Origin: Polyodon spathula
Taxonomy: Eukaryota > Chordata > Actinopteri > Acipenseriformes > Polyodontidae
Assembly (NCBI RefSeq): GCF_017654505.1
Contig: NC_054537.1
Coordinates: 65,978,645-66,042,644 of the forward strand
DNA length: 64,000 bases
Direction of reading: 5' to 3'
This document shows positions 1 through 16,418 of the stretch, one piece after another; position 1 is the stretch's first letter, and every line of letters starts with the position of its first letter. The notes beneath the pieces were generated by a model that worked only from the letters and a program-made list of their open reading frames with translations, was not told the origin of the DNA and did no database searches. The translations under genes and the position numbers were made by a program.

Positions 1-621
1 GTGTCATGAACACTTACCTTAGCTGAGACAAGAGAGGCCTGCAGATCCCTGGATGTTTTCCTAGGGTTCTTTGTGACTTTCTGGACAATTTTACGCCTTG
101 CTCTCGGACGGATTTTGGCAGGACGGCCACTCCTGGGAAGATTCACTACTGTCCCAAACTTTCTCCGTTTGGACAATATGGCTCTGACTGGTTTGGTGGA
201 GGCCCAGAGATTTAGAAATGGCTTTGTAACCTTTTCCAGACAGAGGCATCAACAACTTTTTTTCAGAGGTCTTCAGGAATTTCTTTTGATCATGGCATGA
301 TGTGCCTCTTGAACCATTGTGCTGACAACTTCACTCTGATGGTAAGGGCCAAAGTTTGTCAGATTTACAATGGGAAGGGCTGGCCCAAATCATGCCTGAT
401 TGTTAACCAAACTATTCAAACAGCTGACCCTAATTATCCCTTTAATTGGGTTGAGTTAACTAGGGGGGCTATAACTTTTCCACACCTGAAGATTGCATGT
501 TTGATTACCTTGCACAACAAACAAATGAAATAATCACCAAACTTTGACCAAATTCAATGTGAAAAATCTGCAAAAAAATGCAGAAAATCAGACAGGGGGC
601 AAATACTTTTTCACGGCACTG
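1..621 (-). mobile_element. Tc1/mariner-like transposon, 5' part, cut by window edge
   Basis: Read on the minus strand, the right end is a terminal inverted repeat beginning CAGTGCCGTGAAAAAGTA at 621, followed outside by a TA (622-623), the usual Tc1 target duplication. From about 300 down to 1 the minus strand encodes the N-terminal DNA-binding part of a Tc1-type transposase. It includes the linker GRPAKIRPRARRK and the stretch DLQASLVSAKVSVHD. Stops and a frame change interrupt the first ~50 residues, so this copy is inactive. The DDE catalytic part lies beyond the window. The same TIR is found at 15949-16416, in an internally deleted relative. Confidence 0.85.
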
Positions 622-799
622 TATGTGTCTTTATGTGTGTGTGTGTGCACCATGGGCATTACATCTATATTGGCAATAATGTAAAAACAATAAGAAAAAA
701 CTCATCAGGGAGCACGGATAATTTAAGTCGTGGATGAACAGCGTGCAGATAAATTAAATTGTACAGTCTACAATTATTTATTTCAGCAATTTTTTTGCA

Positions 800-1364
800 A
801 AATTCAAAAAATGATAATTCAAAAGTATTCATACCCTTTGATGCGATGATAGCATTGTCTACAAGGTGCTAGAAATTGCAATATGATAATACAGAACCTA
901 GCTCTAGAAAAGTGGATTGTAGGTGAATATTCTTAGAGAGTATAAAAAGATTAGGCATAAGGTTATTGCTGTCATTACCAATAAGTCAGTATGGGAAAAC
1001 GTAAACAGCTATCTGAAAACCTTAGGCAGAGAAGTATTTATTGTCATGAAGCTGGAGAAGGATACAAGAACAGTTCCAAGTATCTTAGTATCCCAATTTC
1101 AACTATTGTTTCGTTTCGTTTCGTTTCTATTATCAAGAAGTACAAGACTCATAGTACTGTCACAACGCTCCCTCGGTCCAAGAACAAGTAGAAGAATTGT
1201 GAGGAAGGTTAATAACAATCCGAGATTGACTGCCAAAGATATTCAAAGTGAACTGGCTGTAAGTGGGACTGGAGTTTCCATTTCAACCATAGGTTGAGTC
1301 TTGCACGGTGAAGGTCTCAATGATCGCAGGCCAAGGAAAAAGCCACTCAGGAAAACGTCACAAG
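800..1364 (+). mobile_element. Tc1-like transposon fragment, N-terminal half of transposase
   Basis: The plus strand from 991 begins MGKRKQLSENLRQRSI and continues through a frame change into RRIVRKVNNNPRLTAKDIQS and RRPRKKPL, the helix-turn-helix and linker region of a Tc1-like transposase. A run of TTTCG pentamers (~1109-1130) is inserted where the family normally reads STV(R/K)SIIKK, duplicating sequence within the recognition helix. The fragment stops near 1364 at the RKRHK motif. No DDE domain follows in this orientation. The left limit is approximate. Unlike the copy at 1-621 it belongs to a different Tc1 subfamily. Confidence 0.8.
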
Positions 1365-1365
1365 T

Positions 1366-1555
1366 TTGCAATTGGAATCCTAGCACTGTGTGGTCTTGCA
1401 TTGTCCTGCTGGAAAATTGACACCCGAATTGGCTTGTGGGAAAGGAAAAACCATTGCACCAAGGACTTTATCAATGTACCGCTGAGATACAACACTTGCC
1501 AAAATGTAGTCTTCACATATGGGAAAACGTGTGCCTTTCATTTAAATGTATAATC
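1366..1555 (-). pseudogene. Tc1-like transposase fragment around the second catalytic Asp
   Basis: On the minus strand this segment reads SIFQQDNARPHSARIPIAN, the highly conserved block around the second catalytic Asp of Tc1 transposases. It is preceded by a frame-shifted version of the usual upstream strand region. It abuts, in opposite orientation, the plus-strand N-terminal fragment that ends at about 1364. The two together look like either an internal inversion of one element or two elements joined head to head. No terminal repeat is recognisable at the 1555 end. Confidence 0.7.
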
Positions 1556-3006
1556 CTGCTGTGTGTCTGATTGTGCCAAAACTCGCTGACTGTTTAAATG
1601 CATAACAAATGCACGTACAGTATACTTAAAAAATAGGAACATTGGCAGAGCTGAAATTTGAAAGACTTTGACATTTATTCTTGGTTCTTCCCTTTAGTTT
1701 GTGTGGCTATGTGTGTATTTTTGTAAGCAAAGTTCCTAAATCAATCTTTAGCCCTCATGTTCAGAGTGTACACAAATACTTGCAGAAAATGAATTTGTCA
1801 CACTCACCTAATGAAATAATAAAAAATAATTAAGCTATCACAAAAAGGATTGCATTATTTCTAGAGGGTGAGGTATATCATTTTTAGTGATCTGGTTGCC
1901 TGGAGTTTTCATAGCTCTTTGGATTTGACGGGATGTGTGATTGATGTTCTGACTCAGAAGTGGACAGTCAGATTGCAAGTCTTGATGCTGTGGGGGTTTC
2001 CCCAGAAACAAAACACATATTTTAATCCTTGACACATGAGAACACGTCACACTTCTTCCACTGTGTTTACACTCTCACAGTGCCTGGGCGGGGGTTGATT
2101 AAACAAAAACAGCAACATTTCTTCAAGCAATGCAGGAGATTTTATGAACCACAAGACAGTAGGGGGAGTGGGTTAAAATGGAATTGATTGACTCAGCACC
2201 CTATAAATAAATTTCAGTGTTTTTAATGTAAACAAGATAGTTTTCCTTTTCCAGATGAGCACCTTGCCTTGATGTCTCTAATTATGTACAAAGCTAAGTA
2301 CAATCCTGTGCAGAAGGGTGTTTAGCATAGCCCAGAATTAATCTTTAGGTCAACAGACCTACCAATTATACTGTAGTTTCTCCAAGATGTCAGATTAAAA
2401 GCCACATTTCACACATTAGCCCACAGTTTGTGTTTAAATCAACACACATTTAAATATGGTTGTGGTTTTCATTATTTTACTGGACCAAAAACCCAGAATA
2501 GCATTGACATGTCAGCAAATGCAGCTCTTTCAATTCAAGATGATTTACATAGGACACTGAAGCAGTACTGAAGATGACTAATGTGCTGAAGCAGCTCATC
2601 TATACTGGAGCCCAGCCCAGGCTATGCTGTGACAGACTAAACTATCAAATTTCAGAGATCTAGTTATCACACAGCAGGGAAATGCATCATGATTTGTGGT
2701 TCCACCGTTGTATAAACATACTTACATGATCTGGGGAGGAATAGGAAAAGATTACAGAAAAAAAAAATCCACAGTACTCAGACACTAATATAGGACTACA
2801 TGCCACATTTTTCTCACCAACTGTAATTGTAATCTTTTAAAATCAAACCATAAGAAAAATATATAGAGGTGTCTATCCACCTCTTTATACAGTAGATACA
2901 TATGTCACACATTCTTACATACAGTGTACAACAAACAAACATACAACAAATCCAGTTCTGATCAAATTTCTTTGGTTAAAGTTTATATATATACTATGGC
3001 CCTGTC

Positions 3007-3009
<3 letters not shown>
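1556..3009. other. UBE2E2 intron sequence, no recognisable element
   Basis: AT-rich DNA between the Tc1 relics and the first microsatellite. Short ORFs are present but none resembles a known family, and no RNA gene or inverted repeat was seen. Confidence 0.5.

Positions 3010-3078
<69 letters not shown>
3010..3078. repeat. (TA)n microsatellite
   Basis: Uninterrupted alternating AT for about 69 bases. Confidence 0.98.
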
Positions 3079-3080
<2 letters not shown>

Positions 3081-3309
3081 GATTACTTTTTCATGATACT
3101 GACAGCTCTAATTTTATACTTACGCCTGTGATGGGAAATGTTCCTGACATACAGCACTGATGTAGTATTGTCTTTCAGACCAAGAACAAAAGCAAGCTTC
3201 AGATTCAAAGGGGATGAAGTCAGAACACATCAGAATGAAGCATAAGGGAAAAGAAACTCAGTCTAAACTGTTCAGCTTGAAGGAACTTTGCAAAAACTCA
3301 CAGCCTTAG

Positions 3310-3314
<5 letters not shown>

Positions 3315-3355
<41 letters not shown>
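3315..3355. repeat. (AC)n microsatellite
   Basis: About 20 uninterrupted AC units. Confidence 0.98.
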
Positions 3356-3357
<2 letters not shown>

Positions 3358-5370
3358 TCTTATATTACTATAAAGCTTGGAAAAGTGTTTGACTGGGTTT
3401 GTAAAAATATTCAGAAGTCGGATTCACTTTATGAAAAGCTGTGCTTATTTTCAATAAAAGGCATACCAAACATGTTTCCATTTTTTATATTATTTATACA
3501 GAAATATATTTTTTATGATAAACAAATTAGCATAGGGTTTTCTGGGAGGAAATCAAACATCTTGCTGCACAGGTAAATGCTCTTAAATCACATCTAAGCT
3601 GCTTGTTTGTTTTAAAATTCCAAACTTAATGAGTGTAGTTTTTTATTTTTATTTTATGTAACTCAGGCTTACCTTGCAACAAGGATTAAATGTGTGCAAC
3701 ATGTGAATATAGAGAGACGAGAGATAAAGTCAATGTTGAATACTTTATTGAACCATAGCCATTCCAGGACACCAACACTGACTTTGAAGGGGTAACCAGG
3801 GATGCAGAGTGTGTGTGCCAATGATTTTGTGTGATTGTATGATTATACTTGAAGGTGCGACAGAAAGGAAGATCAGGACATGTTTCATTTCCTGGCTGCT
3901 GTCAAATCCCAGTTCTTTCTCTGTTTTCCCTTGTTTTTGGCACATATAAATGAGACACAGCTCAGTAAAAACAAAACACTGCTGTGAAGTGTGAACTATT
4001 TTTTAGTTGGTTACAATAAATGCACAAAGGAATTTTGCTGAAGTGCAGTGTTTTTTCAGAGGGCAGACTTAAAATATTAATAACAATACTAAAGTAATGG
4101 GACACACACATATATATATATATATATATATGGATATATTCCAGGAGTTTTATAGTATTGTGTACAACAAACATAACTGAATGTAAATATTTAAAGTGGT
4201 TGTAAATCTGTTGGAAAGCTGCTGTAAATTAAGGCACTGTTTAGCAGGCCTCGCTAACGCAAGAATCCCTCAGAGAGCCTGGTGTATTGTTAGTCCACAG
4301 CTGTATATGCTGATTCCAAGGCTAAGCTTTGCAGGCTTTCTCATGTTCTAAATATTTTATAACCATCATTCTTTATCCTCACTGCATTTGACAGAAATTT
4401 GCAACACCAACACTCCCTTTTCATTGGCTCCCACCAATCCTGACGTTATCCTCCAAAAACAATCTACCTATGAGTGCATGGAGGAAAACTGACTGCAACA
4501 AAGATGTTGTTTTGCTACATTAAAAATGGTCTATTTGTAGGTTTTATAGTTATCAAAAAACATTGTTACCATCATTGCGTGCAATTTTTCCCTTTACTGC
4601 TTTTTGGATGCAGTTTGAACATTAAAATGATTGGGGGAGGGGAGGCATTGGTCAACACATAAGTTTTTACTTTTGAACATATGCTTCTGCAATATGTTGC
4701 CATTACACAATATTACAATTTTTATATATTCGCTGATGTTAAAGTGGGAACAGTTAACACCGCTAAACACCAGATGCAATCCGATTTTTCATCGAGTGAC
4801 AAGATACTTTCACAGCGACATGACCATACACACCTGAAGCGACACAGTCATGATGCGACAAATATGAAAACTGCCAGATCTATAAAACTATTAAAAATTG
4901 CTATTGACAAAATTATGATCAAGACTGGTACATATCGGATAACATAATGTGAAAATTAGGAGTGTATTCTCTGACGGTATTTCAACACATATGGCAATAA
5001 ATCAAACATAGCAGGCTTGTCCTGTTCCTTTGAAATGGACACCCATATATTACCTTTCAACTCAGTATCTTGATAATTTCAATGATCTTTGTCAGATTTT
5101 TCCACAGCAAGTATTATTTTTTCCTCCGTCATTTTGGATACGGCTTCATGCTGCTGGACCACATGCATTGAAGCTGTTCTCTGAGTGCTCAGTTCCCTGG
5201 TTATTCTGCGACAAAAATTGCAAAAAACAGCATTCAATCCTATTTTAAAAATCACTCCAGGTGTTTTACTCTAAGTAATGTGCCAAACAGTAATTAAAGT
5301 CCTGGCTGATTGCCTTTTAGGACATTCATTCACCTGCTTTTTATTTACACATGGAAAGCAAATTATTATG
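3356..5370. other. intron sequence, mostly featureless
   Basis: No gene or classifiable transposon seen. A short (CA)n(TA)n run lies at 4102-4131. Small ORFs here lack family similarity I recognise. Confidence 0.5.
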
Positions 5371-5414
5371 ATTTGTTTATTTGGCAGATGCCTTTAGCCA
5401 AGGCAACTTACAAG
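5371..5414 (-). repeat. L2-type LINE/SINE 3' tail fragment
   Basis: On the minus strand it ends GGCTAAAGGCATCTGCCAAA followed by TAAACAAAT. This is the conserved 3' tail shared by fish L2-clade LINEs and the SINEs that borrow their machinery. Only the tail is recognisable. Confidence 0.65.
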
Positions 5415-6332
5415 TGTTACCGGGCAATACAAGGTTATAATGCAAAACAATATTAGGATTTGCCATTGATAATTCTCCTTTGAAGTATTTCTAGACAGAG
5501 AACTGTGTTAGGTTAGTCGGCTTCCTTCACTGGTTATATGTTTACTACCCTCAGGAGCCAATTATGTCAGAGAATGAATATAATATACAGTACTTACAGC
5601 ATCAAGAGTCCCCCGGTTTTTATCTATACTCCTGTGTCAGTGGTTGTGTGTTTGAGTTACAATCAACTGTAACATGGTGCAGGTACTATTCATGTCCATG
5701 ATCAATGTCAATTAGTTTAATCCAAAACAGCTGCAACAGCAAGCCATACCTGCCTAGGAGCATGCCTATACATTTTTTGGCAGGTGAATTATATGCAAGC
5801 TGAAGTGCACTTAAAGTCACATATTTTGAGGCCTGTATGGCAAAATACAATTTGCACCATTTTTTGTAAATGTAAAATAAAACTGTTAAAATGCCTTTTA
5901 ATCTTCAAATTAAACTTCAAGATTATTTGATATTAGTTCTGTAACAAACATTTTCCTTTTGGTGTCAATTGGCTGTATTCTGAGCATGAACGGCGCTTGC
6001 CAACGATTCTGTGGCGGATTAATGGAACGAAGACGTAAAAAAACTACTGCACTGAAATGGTATTCTGAAGACATGTCTTGCACCGTTATAGAATGCCTGC
6101 CACATCGCCATGGGTCGGCATAAATTACGGGGCATGGTATCATTAAGATAATCACCAAAGCGATTCTGATGACAGCGCAAAGGGGTCCCAAATAGACAAT
6201 TGAGCACTGCGTTAAGACCAGATGAAACCACATTTACTAAGTGGCGCAAAGAGGAAATCAAAGTAAAAGAACTCCAGAGAGCTCATGAATGAAAGACATA
6301 GGAGAGACAGAACATCATCATCACACGTGTGT

Positions 6333-6766
6333 ATGCAAACTATCTCAGTTCAGCTCATGACTTGTTCATCCTTGCAAACTCACAGCTGACATCTTTGTTT
6401 GAGCAGGATGACAGTCTGAACGGCTGGTTGATTGGTGACAATGGATACCCACTTAAAGAGTGACACCAATTTCACATCCCATTACTCCTGTTCAACATAG
6501 GTATAACACAGCCATCACCACTGCTCAGTGTCATTGAGCACACATTTGGAATAGCAAAAATGCACTTCAGATATGTTGATCGCTCAGGTGGAACACTACA
6601 GTACAGTTCTGTGAAGGTGTGTAATATATTTGTTGCAGTTTGTGTATTGCACAATATGGCTATACGTAATGGATGTTATATTGATACTCCAGAGGATACA
6701 TTACACATGACCCTCTTGAAAATGAATCGGCTGCTGCTACTGGTAGACAGGTCAGGGAGGGTGTAA
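6333..6766 (+). pseudogene. PIF/Harbinger transposase remnant (C-terminal half)
   Basis: Two frames give the C-terminal half of a HARBI1-like DDE transposase. From 6333 the frame reads SSAHDLFILANSQ and then GWLIGDNGYPLK, containing the catalytic Asp of the GDxGYP motif, and then stops. From about 6530, in another frame, VIEHTFGIAKMHFRYVDRSG supplies the catalytic Glu block, followed by VCVLHNMAIRNG. The normal first Asp block (AIDCTHI-type) was not seen upstream, and the frame change makes it non-functional. It shares the DRSGG(T/V)LQYS stretch with the Harbinger fragment at 22661-23125, so both come from one family. Confidence 0.85.
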
Positions 6767-7216
6767 TATGTGACTATTTTACTCAGTAGTAAGTGTTTTA
6801 CACTTTACATGTAGTAATGTCAATGCCATGAAATAATGTAACTTGTATCCCTTGCACTTATTTCAATGTGTCTCGTAGGATTTTTTAAGACTTGTTTTAT
6901 GATATGAACAACAACCACATATAATCATGGATGATATGCTTGCTATTACTATAATTTCATCCATTGAGAGGAAGGGTATATCAGTTATGCAATATTATTT
7001 TCACTAATACATTACAAAAGTAACAATGTAGTAAGGCTAAATTGGTTTATTGAAACAAAAAGTATGCTACATAAAGAAAATATTTTGCATTTGGACCTAG
7101 TCAGCACATACAAGGACAGGCCTCTGGGAGAGAATACATAAACCGCCCATTAAGATACACAACCAAAAAAAAAAAAAAAAAGTGAGAAACACACAAAGCA
7201 ATAATATAGGGCACAG

Positions 7217-7531
7217 CTAATAGCCAGGACCAGTAGTGGATGAGTGAATGTTAACAGATACTAATATAGCAATCCGTTGTGTCGTGAAGCGTGGTTTACA
7301 TATTCTCTTGGCTAGCAACCTAACACTAGCTGTTCTGACTTGCGCTGTTTTTTCTTGCTTGGTGCTACTGCCACTCGACATGATCGCCACTTCTACATTC
7401 AAAACGGAGCCTTGTGTTGATGCAAGCACATTCTGTCTCAAAGGGATTGTTGCCTGACCTTGACTGGATAGCAAATTGCCCAGCCTACTCAGCACTGATT
7501 GGCTGGGTGCTGTCAGAGCGCTACTAAACAT
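7217..7531 (-). pseudogene. possible Harbinger Myb/SANT-like second ORF
   Basis: An open minus-strand frame of 104 codons containing KPRFTTQRIAILVS, which resembles the start of the Myb/SANT-like DNA-binding ORF that accompanies Harbinger transposases. It lies downstream of, and convergent with, the transposase remnant ending at 6766, the arrangement found in Harbinger elements. The rest of the SANT helices is not clear. Beyond it, minus-strand sequence from about 7650 begins GGGCCCTATTCTGATCAA and may be the element end. The call rests on position plus one weak motif. Confidence 0.35.
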
Positions 7532-7749
7532 GCTTGTGGTGAGTTTTTAATTTAATCAGAATCACACCTTCGGAGAAGCCACTCCCTGCGAGACAGACGC
7601 GATTGACTTTAACCACTGCGTTTGCGACTGCACATTGATCAGAATAGGGCCCAAGATCTTGATAAATATGGCCCATACTGTTTTATATTGCAAACATTTT
7701 CTTGAATGGATTTTTTTTGGAATGCTGGATAGAACATCTGTATGTTATT

Positions 7750-7894
7750 ATTATTTGTTTATTTTAGCAGACTCCATTATCCAAGGCAACTTAGTGTGTG
7801 CACTATGCATTAGCTGCACAGTCACTTACCACAACGCCTCGAAAGATGGAGCACAAGGAGGTTAAGTGACTTGCTCAGGGTCACACAATGAGTC
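7750..7894 (-). repeat. SINE/L2-tail repeat with MIR-like box
   Basis: Read on the minus strand it carries CTGAGCAAGTCACTTAACCT, a MIR/L2-like conserved box. About 90 bases later comes GCCTTGGATAATGGAGTCTG and a TAAA-rich tail, the L2-type 3' end. The order box, spacer, tail matches short interspersed elements mobilised by L2-clade LINEs. Confidence 0.7.
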
Positions 7895-7905
7895 ATTTGA
7901 ACTGT

Positions 7906-10900
7906 GACAAGCCCCATTTCAGGGAAAGAGTGTGGCAGTCGTCTTATCTTACTCTGGTCTAAAAAAACTCAAAATAAGCCTTTTTATACCTAATCTGTGA
8001 TTGCATTCTTCTTAAAAACAAGTTATAAAAATGTTCTCCTTGGTACCCTCCCATACCTTTTCTCTGTTGGTCAATTTTCTAAGATAAGCATACTCACAAT
8101 CCGTGCATTTGACACACATCCTGCTAATAAGATATCTGCCAAATAAATTAATAATATACTGCTTGAAGAGATTACAAGACGCAGCCATTGATACAGAAAA
8201 GTACAAAACACCAACAAGACCCAAATAAGGAATGTGTCCTTGTCAGTAATGTTCTACAAGCTTGCCTTTACATTGAATTAAAGAAAATATATACAGTAGA
8301 CAAAGCAAAGCAACATATAAAATAGAAAAACACCACCTCATCCTGCAACAAGAGCTTCATATCCATCTCTCTTGCTGGGTGTTCTTACTGTACTTTGGAG
8401 GCTTCCCGGTTTAAAGAAAAGTTTTTTCACCTTAATGATGTTTTTTGTAATCTGTTTTCTGATATTTTCCTTCTCATTAAATTAAGCTGCTCTCTGTGTA
8501 ACCCTTGCCAAAAGGGGTTAAATAACGTAAATACAATTACAAAACAGCAAAGCCGGATTTAGAGAGTGACTTTCCTGTCTAGACATTACAAAGCAATGTA
8601 AATCTAAGATTAAGATGACATAATCTGCAGAGCATTTTGACAATCAAATCCTAAAGAAAACAAACCCTTTTTTACAGTCTTGCATGTGTCATGATAACTC
8701 TAAGCAGTTAATGAAATAAATCTGGTTCTGCTTTTTTTTTTTTTTTTTTTTTAAATAATTCATTGATAAACATTGAGGGTTCAATTTAAGCGTGTACATC
8801 TAAATGTGTACATCTAACATGTGGTTTCACAGTTATGTTTAGGCTAATACTCAATTTAGATCAGTAAATCCAGATTTTTACTGTATCTTTAGATGCCAGC
8901 TTATCATAGGTTATTACTTCTTACTGTAATCAAAGGTTTATGAAAACAATAAGACATTATTTGTCCAATACCTACACACATTCTTATTGAATTGAGTCCA
9001 CAATATACTGTAAATCTATCTAGAACTCTGGCATAGACCCCAAAGTCACCGCTGTAAATAGGAGTTGTCAGTTGAATTTCACAGGAGTCAGTCACTGCCG
9101 AGATTTGAATTAGTTGACTGACAGAGAATGCAGATATCTTTCTTTAGACTGAGTGGCAGCCGATACTTGAGTGACAGTTTCTTAGTTTCAATGTCAATGT
9201 GCGCATCCTCGGGAGGCATTATCTTAAGAGACCGGGAATCCTGGGCTTTGCAGTTTGCTTTGCACCAGTGAACGTTTAGTATGTTTGATGAAGACACACA
9301 TTAAAATGTGTTGTGCCTGAACTGGGGCATTTCAGAATGCAGAACTACAGGTTGAGCTATAAAAAAAAGCCCCCAGTGGTTAATATACATTAACCATCAA
9401 CATCATTAAAAGTTATTTTTTTGTGTATCTTAAATACTAATAGTAAGCCATTTTAAAGTACAGCACTACCACAAGTACTGGATGCAGGAAATGGTTAAAC
9501 TGTGTGCAGTGCAGCAGGCTATGATGATTCATGCAATACTGATTAAGTGATACGCAGCCTTGTCCTTGCAACCAGTAAATTACAAAATATCTCTAATGCC
9601 TGAGAGGTGAAAGTGAGCACTGTAATTCTTCACAAGTACATAGATTATTATCAATGAAATAGAGATACAATAAAGAAAAAGGTCTAAGGAATACAAATGC
9701 ATTAGGGTAGATTGAGATATTCCACAAGGGACTACTCTGCTACTGGTGTAGAACAGATATTGTCGGATACCCTACTTGTGGAGTTTACCGCTCTCTAGAA
9801 TGGCGTCAATAAACAAGCAGTGTACAGTAGGTACATTTTATTGTTAGGACTTAATCTTACAGTTGTTAAATGTGAAGGTTCTTAAATGAGTAAACTACAG
9901 GCACAGGACGAAAAGTCACCACATAAACAGGTGGGTTAGGAATTTTTACTGATATCGGTGAAATTTAGTCCCGTCCATTTCTTTTAATCCCAGAATGTGA
10001 CAAAAGAAAGGTCAGACATTTCACATTTTTATTACATGCCAGATTTTGTGTGTTGCCCTATTGTACAGCTGTAGTGCTTGATATTAATAGACTGTAAAAT
10101 TGGAAGCTTCAGAATACTATGATATAAATAATAAAACTGTATATTTGCCTGGTCAAAGATCTTGCTTTAAATGTTATAAATTAGCAAGTGCGCTCTATGG
10201 ATACACTTTACCATGTTTCCCATTTTATCAGTTATCTAGTTACTGCAATGACCAGGACTATGGGATGGCAGATGAGAGCTTATGTTTTGTATTGTGAAGC
10301 TTGTTATTGTAATGGAACCACTTAAATGGCATACCTAAAACCTGATCTTAAACACCTTATCACACATAGTTTAATCATTATCAGACTAAGTCAATGTATT
10401 GGGATTGCTTTGTAGACAAAGCAGACGCTACACTTTATCTGACAAGTTATGACTGAGATAGTAGGAAGAATGCAGGAACAGCACACAGGGTGAGTCATGA
10501 ACAATGCAGAATAAAACAAACAAAAAAAAAAGTACAGAACATGTCTGAATTAAACTGAATTAAGCCAAAACAAGATGAGGACTGGTGTACTGTTTTGTAT
10601 TAATATAGTGCAGTGTTTATTAATTGCCCTGCATACAGCTGATTTAATTCAGTAGTTTTGCTTGTATATGGGAGGGCATTATTGTATTTTTAAATGTCTG
10701 AATATTAATCTTATGGCTTTAACCTACTTACATTATATGAATATACATGCTGTCCTTGTATTAATAGCTCTATTACTCTTATTTACATAAACCGTTATTC
10801 GAGCACAATTAAACCCACTTTACCAAACTGAATGGGTAGCAGTTTAAATTACAGTATATTGGAAAAAGGTTTCCTGCACTGTTAAATTTTACACTAGATC

Positions 10901-12146
10901 ACTGTTTTTTGCAGACGGTGTCAGTGGTATATACAGTACGTCTTATTAAACAGGAGTTTCCATTCATTTACAGTAAATCTGGTCAGTACAGTGTGTTGAC
11001 CTTTTATTGTGACACAAATGGCACGATTCACAGAATGTTTTTGTTGATGTTACTACCATTTCTGTCTTAATATCAGTGATAATAATCTTCTTCAGCAAAT
11101 GATCTAACCCACAAAAATCAGTCTGCGTGGTTGAATTAGTGAAATTAACAGGTTTTCTTAAGTATTTTGTAAACACATCTGGGCCGTTCCTGTGGTAATT
11201 ATATAATTTGTGCAATCCACAAAGGTGTAATACACTTGTTAGTACCTTCCCAATGGAGTGTTATTAAAATAATGAGGTATTAACCTCATTCTTACACACA
11301 GGAGTAGTTGGAAGATGTCTGCCATTCTTTGGTTACATAGAAGGTGATAGAGGGCAAAAACAAGGCAGGGGAATCCTCTTTCGCCCCATATCAGATCCCA
11401 AACAAATGTAGACGGTTTCCCAGATGACAGTTTGTTAAAAGGTTTCATCTCACACAGCAGGTAATATCAGAATTATTCAAGCATCTTAGACCAGAACTGG
11501 AATCTACTGCCAATTGGTCACACACAATATCTGTTGAGGCTCATGTTTTATCAACAAGTTTAAGTAGGTTACAGTACTACATTTTTGTGTAATTTTACAG
11601 TATTTTTAAACAACTATGTTATTTCCTATAACAATCATTATAATTATTATGAGCCATACACCAAAATACTACACATTCTTATATAAGAATATCACGTAGG
11701 AATCTTGCAGAAGGTTTCTAAACTCCATGAACCAACCCAATTTAAACGTTTGGACCTGTCAGGTAAATTGCAATGAGAGATTAAATTGGGAATGTTTGAA
11801 ACAATGACCAACATATTGATGGATTTGTTGATTAGTGAAGTAGGCTACATGTGTAAAACAATATATATGATCAAATAATTAGACTACATTACGGCACCCA
11901 GTGTTTAATTTTTTACATTTTAATTTCATATGCACTAGTGTGTAAGCCCATAGGCACCAGAACAAAAACAGTTCAAACTTTGTATAAACAGGAAAGGGTG
12001 CATGTAGTTGGACTACCGACATGCAACACTGGGTTACATATTATAATCCTATTACATTCTCATATTACAAATAAGCCTCCCTCCCCCATGTATAAATATG
12101 AATTTAGGTTACAGCAATTAATAAATAAATAAAAGCAAAAGTGGGC
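7906..12146. other. intron sequence without recognised genes
   Basis: More than 4 kb of AT-rich DNA with poly(T) at about 8731-8751. No open frame longer than about 85 codons appears and none has recognised similarity. No further inverted repeats or RNA genes were seen by eye. Confidence 0.5.
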
Positions 12147-15948
<3,802 letters not shown>

Positions 15949-16416
15949 CAGTGCCGTGAAAAAGTATTTGCCTCCCTGTCTGATTTTCTGCATTTTTGCA
16001 GATTTTTCACATTGAATTTGTTCAGATCTTGTTGTGGGTTGTAGTAGTATATAGAGGGAGTCTTAGAGAAAAAATGACACCAAAGGTTGGTGCTTCTTTC
16101 ATATTCCTCCCCGGCGCTGTGAGAGCCTGATCAATAACTAGTGGAAGCGTTTGGTTGCAGTTATTGCTGCTAAAGGTGGCGTAACCAGTTATTGAGTCTA
16201 AGGGGGAGATTACTTTTTCACACGGGGGCATTGGGTGTTGCATAACTTTCTTTAATAAATAAATGAAATAAGTATCAAAATATTGTGTTATTTGTTCATT
16301 CAGGGTCCTTTTTATCTAATATTAGATTTTGGTTGAAGATCTGATAACATTCAGTGTGAATAATATGCAAAAATGCAGAAAATCAGACAGGGAGCAAATA
16401 CTTTTTCACGGTACTG
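15949..16416. mobile_element. Tc1-derived MITE with both TIRs and TA target duplication
   Basis: The left end begins CAGTGCCGTGAAAAAGTATT and the right end closes AAATACTTTTTCACGGTACTG. Both are flanked by TA (15947-15948 and 16417-16418), as expected for Tc1 insertion. About 30 bases of subterminal sequence (tctgattttctgcatttttg on the left) are mirrored at the other end. The interior retains GGTGCTTCT and GCTGCTAAAGGTGGCGTAACC, matching the 3' flank of Tc1 transposase genes, but no transposase domain. This is an internally deleted derivative of the family seen at 1-621. The small ORF across it is not a gene. Confidence 0.9.
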
Positions 16417-16418
16417 TA

